Shown piece after piece: positions 62,308-64,000 of a DNA stretch of 64,000 nt. The DNA lies in assembly GCA_963827155.1 (NCBI GenBank), contig CAWGZV010000002.1, positions 744,001 through 808,000 of the forward strand, given 5' to 3'. Below the pieces are notes generated by a model. The model had not been told where the DNA came from and made no database searches. It saw only the letters and a program-made list of their open reading frames with translations. The translations under genes and the position numbers were made by a program. This DNA comes from UTCFX2 sp963827155. Lineage in GTDB: Bacteria > Chloroflexota > Anaerolineae > Anaerolineales > UBA4823. Position 1 is the stretch's first letter. Every line of letters starts with the position of its first letter.

Positions 62308-63423
62308 ATGGGTCGTGAATTTATCGAAGGCAACAGGGCAATGGCTGAAGCGTCGATTCGCGCTGGAGTGGAAGCCTATTTTGGCTATCCGATCACCCCG
62401 CAGACCGAGCTGCTGGAGTGGATGTCGCTGCGGATGCCGGAGCTCGGACGGGCATTCCTGCAGGCAGAGAGCGAACTCGCGGCGATCAATATGGTATACG
62501 GAGCAGCCTGCACCGGAGCGCGGGTGATGACATCTTCTTCCAGCCCAGGTGTGAGCCTGATGATGGAAGGGATTTCTTATATCGCCGGGACGGAGCTGCC
62601 GGTGGTGCTGATCGACGTGATGCGCGGCGGACCTGGATTGGGCAACATCGCCCCTTCGCAGGGCGATTACAACCAGATCGTGCACGGCGGCGGGCACGGC
62701 GATTATTTTCCGATCGTATTGGCGCCTTCGAGCGTACAAGAAGCGATCGACATGACTGTCCTGGCGTTCGAATTGGCTGAAAAGCACCGCTCAATCACCT
62801 TTGTGCTGACGGATGGGAACATCGGACAGATGATGGAGCCAGCAGAGCTGCCCGAGATGAAGCCGCTCGTGCGCCCGACCCCAGATTGGGCGGTTAGCGG
62901 TGCAATCGGGAGACCCAAGCGGGTACTGTCATCGATTTATATCGATCCAGCCGAGGAAGAAGTTGCCAACCTGCGGCTGTTTGAGCGCTGGAAGGTGATT
63001 GAAGCCCAGGAAGTGCGCTACAAAGAGTACTATATGGACGGCGCCGAGATCGTGATCGTGGGATTCGGCACAGCCGGAAGGGTGGCCTATTCGGCGGTGC
63101 GCGAAGCCCGAGCGGCGGGAATCCCGGTCGGACTGATCCGACCGATCACACTCAGCCCGTTCCCAGCCAAAGAGATCGCCGCGGCGACATCCAATGCTCA
63201 AGCAGTTTTAGTGGTTGAGATGAACACCGGTCAGATGCTTGATGACGTGATCCGGGTTGTCAACGGCCGCGCACCGGTTGAATTCTACGGCAGGATGGGC
63301 GGGATCATGTTTTTCCAGGACGAAGTGATGGGCGAGATCCAGCGAATCGTGCGGGAGCGCCCGGCATTAGGCGTTGACCCGCGTGCAGCCTGGCTGAAAC
63401 GGATGCGAGAAATCCTTAATTGA
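62308..63423 (+). CDS. korA: 2-oxoacid:ferredoxin oxidoreductase, alpha subunit
   Basis: 371 residues. It starts GREFIEGNRAMAEASIRAGV and continues FGYPITPQTELLEWM, the Kor/Vor alpha signature. SSSPGVSLMMEGISY, GGPGLGNIAPSQGDYNQI and GGGHGDYFPIVLAP follow. The C-terminal transketolase-like domain has VIVGFGTAGRVAYSAV. With KorB it decarboxylates a 2-oxoacid (2-oxoglutarate or a branched-chain type) and reduces ferredoxin. Substrate choice cannot be read from the sequence. Confidence 0.94.
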   Translation: MGREFIEGNRAMAEASIRAGVEAYFGYPITPQTELLEWMSLRMPELGRAFLQAESELAAINMVYGAACTGARVMTSSSSPGVSLMMEGISYIAGTELPVVLIDVMRGGPGLGNIAPSQGDYNQIVHGGGHGDYFPIVLAPSSVQEAIDMTVLAFELAEKHRSITFVLTDGNIGQMMEPAELPEMKPLVRPTPDWAVSGAIGRPKRVLSSIYIDPAEEEVANLRLFERWKVIEAQEVRYKEYYMDGAEIVIVGFGTAGRVAYSAVREARAAGIPVGLIRPITLSPFPAKEIAAATSNAQAVLVVEMNTGQMLDDVIRVVNGRAPVEFYGRMGGIMFFQDEVMGEIQRIVRERPALGVDPRAAWLKRMREILN

Positions 63424-63430
63424 GGTGCGT

Positions 63431-64000
63431 ATGAATACTCCTGTCGAAAGCACTGCCCAGCTCGTTTATTCCCGCCCCGAGACGCTGAGCCCAAGAACGA
63501 CCAGCTACTGCCCGGGCTGCACACACGGCGTAGCCCACCGCCTGATCGCCGAGGTGCTGGACGAGATGGAGCTGCGTGAAATTACGGTCGGGGTGGCGCC
63601 GGTCGGCTGTTCGGTCTTTGCTTACCAGTTTTTTGACCTGGATTTTGTCGAAGCGGCGCACGGACGCGCGCCGGCAATGGCGACCGGGATCAAGCGCGTG
63701 TTGCCCGACCGGATCGTGTTCACCTACCAGGGAGACGGCGATCTGGCTTCAATCGGGATGGGCGAGATCAACCATGCCGCCGGGCGCGGAGAAAACATCA
63801 CGGTAATTTTCATTAACAACGCGATATACGGGATGACCGGCGGGCAAATGGCTCCCACCACCCTGCCGGGACAGAAAACCACCTCATCACCGCTCGGGCG
63901 AGACGTTGAGACAGCAGGCTACCCGCTCAAGATGGCTGAAGTGCTGGCATCTCACGACGGCACAGGTTACTCCGTGAGGCGCAGCCTGCACGATCCGAAG
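63431..64000 (+). CDS. korB: 2-oxoacid:ferredoxin oxidoreductase, beta subunit (partial, runs off the window)
   Basis: 190 codons without stop. CPGCTHGVAHRLIAE (cluster/active-site Cys), VGCSVFAYQFFD, the ThDP-Mg motif GDGDLASIGMGEINHAAGRG with NN in VIFINNAIYGMTGGQ, and KTTSSPLGRD, all typical of the beta subunit. It starts 7 bases after korA, from ATG 63431. The ~270-residue protein should end about 250-300 bases beyond the window, where a gamma subunit may follow. Confidence 0.94.
   Translation, partial: MNTPVESTAQLVYSRPETLSPRTTSYCPGCTHGVAHRLIAEVLDEMELREITVGVAPVGCSVFAYQFFDLDFVEAAHGRAPAMATGIKRVLPDRIVFTYQGDGDLASIGMGEINHAAGRGENITVIFINNAIYGMTGGQMAPTTLPGQKTTSSPLGRDVETAGYPLKMAEVLASHDGTGYSVRRSLHDPK

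Overview
The window looks like a bacterial chromosome segment from the Chloroflexota, most likely class Anaerolineae. That is an inference from gene content, not a phylogeny. Pointers are a topoisomerase I with an N-terminal DUF5679-type zinc ribbon, several secreted proteins with long Thr/Pro linkers, an NBR1-Ig-like lipoprotein, a PD40 propeller protein, and the gene run ffh-rpsP-khpA-rimM-dprA-topA. A partial heme A synthase at the left edge suggests aerobic respiration. A 2-oxoacid:ferredoxin oxidoreductase closes the right edge.

Layout. 1-0.7 kb: partial ctaA and a glutaredoxin. 0.7-14.1 kb: a large phosphate island with a lone pstB on the minus strand, then pstS-pstC-pstA-pstB(broken)-phoB-phoR, a chromate transporter, and a second set pstS-pstC-pstA-pstB-phoU preceded by five 11-bp-spaced Pho-box-like repeats. 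14.2-21.5 kb (minus): NBR1-Ig lipoprotein, recA with a probable SOS box in its promoter, an M23 peptidase whose 5' end is built from 42-bp repeats, a PD40 protein, a conserved small protein and degV. 21.7-27.9 kb (plus): SRP, ribosome-maturation, DNA-uptake and topoisomerase genes. 28.1-31.2 kb: two unknown proteins facing four tiny genes that share an N-terminal motif. 31.3-36.5 kb (minus): greA, dgt, ahcY, an adenosine-kinase-like gene and mtnA, a set for recycling SAM by-products. 36.9-42.9 kb: lytic transglycosylase, orphan peptide-binding protein, secG, PHP and PilZ proteins. 43-47.8 kb (minus): crtI-crtB and a lycopene cyclase-cytochrome P450 fusion, enough in principle for hydroxylated beta-carotene. 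48.6-54.9 kb: two secreted metzincin-type proteases flanking a GT-C-like membrane protein. 55-64 kb: DUF503, DUF4230, lipoyl-transfer enzyme, a large Thr/Pro protein, a DapA-family aldolase, a sugar-type binding lipoprotein and korD-korA-korB.

The sequence is unusually rich in single-base disruptions. About nineteen one-base shifts and one in-frame stop break genes whose other frames continue the same protein family. Essential genes such as topA are affected, and both gains and losses occur, often at short homopolymers. The simplest reading is residual sequencing or assembly error in a draft genome. I annotate these genes as the restored span and mark the break.

The most interesting signals are the four-gene small-peptide cluster (30.3-31.2 kb), the carotenoid cyclase-P450 fusion, the Pho-box array, and a recurrent promoter geometry that places the start codon 6-7 bases after the -10 box, suggesting leaderless mRNAs.
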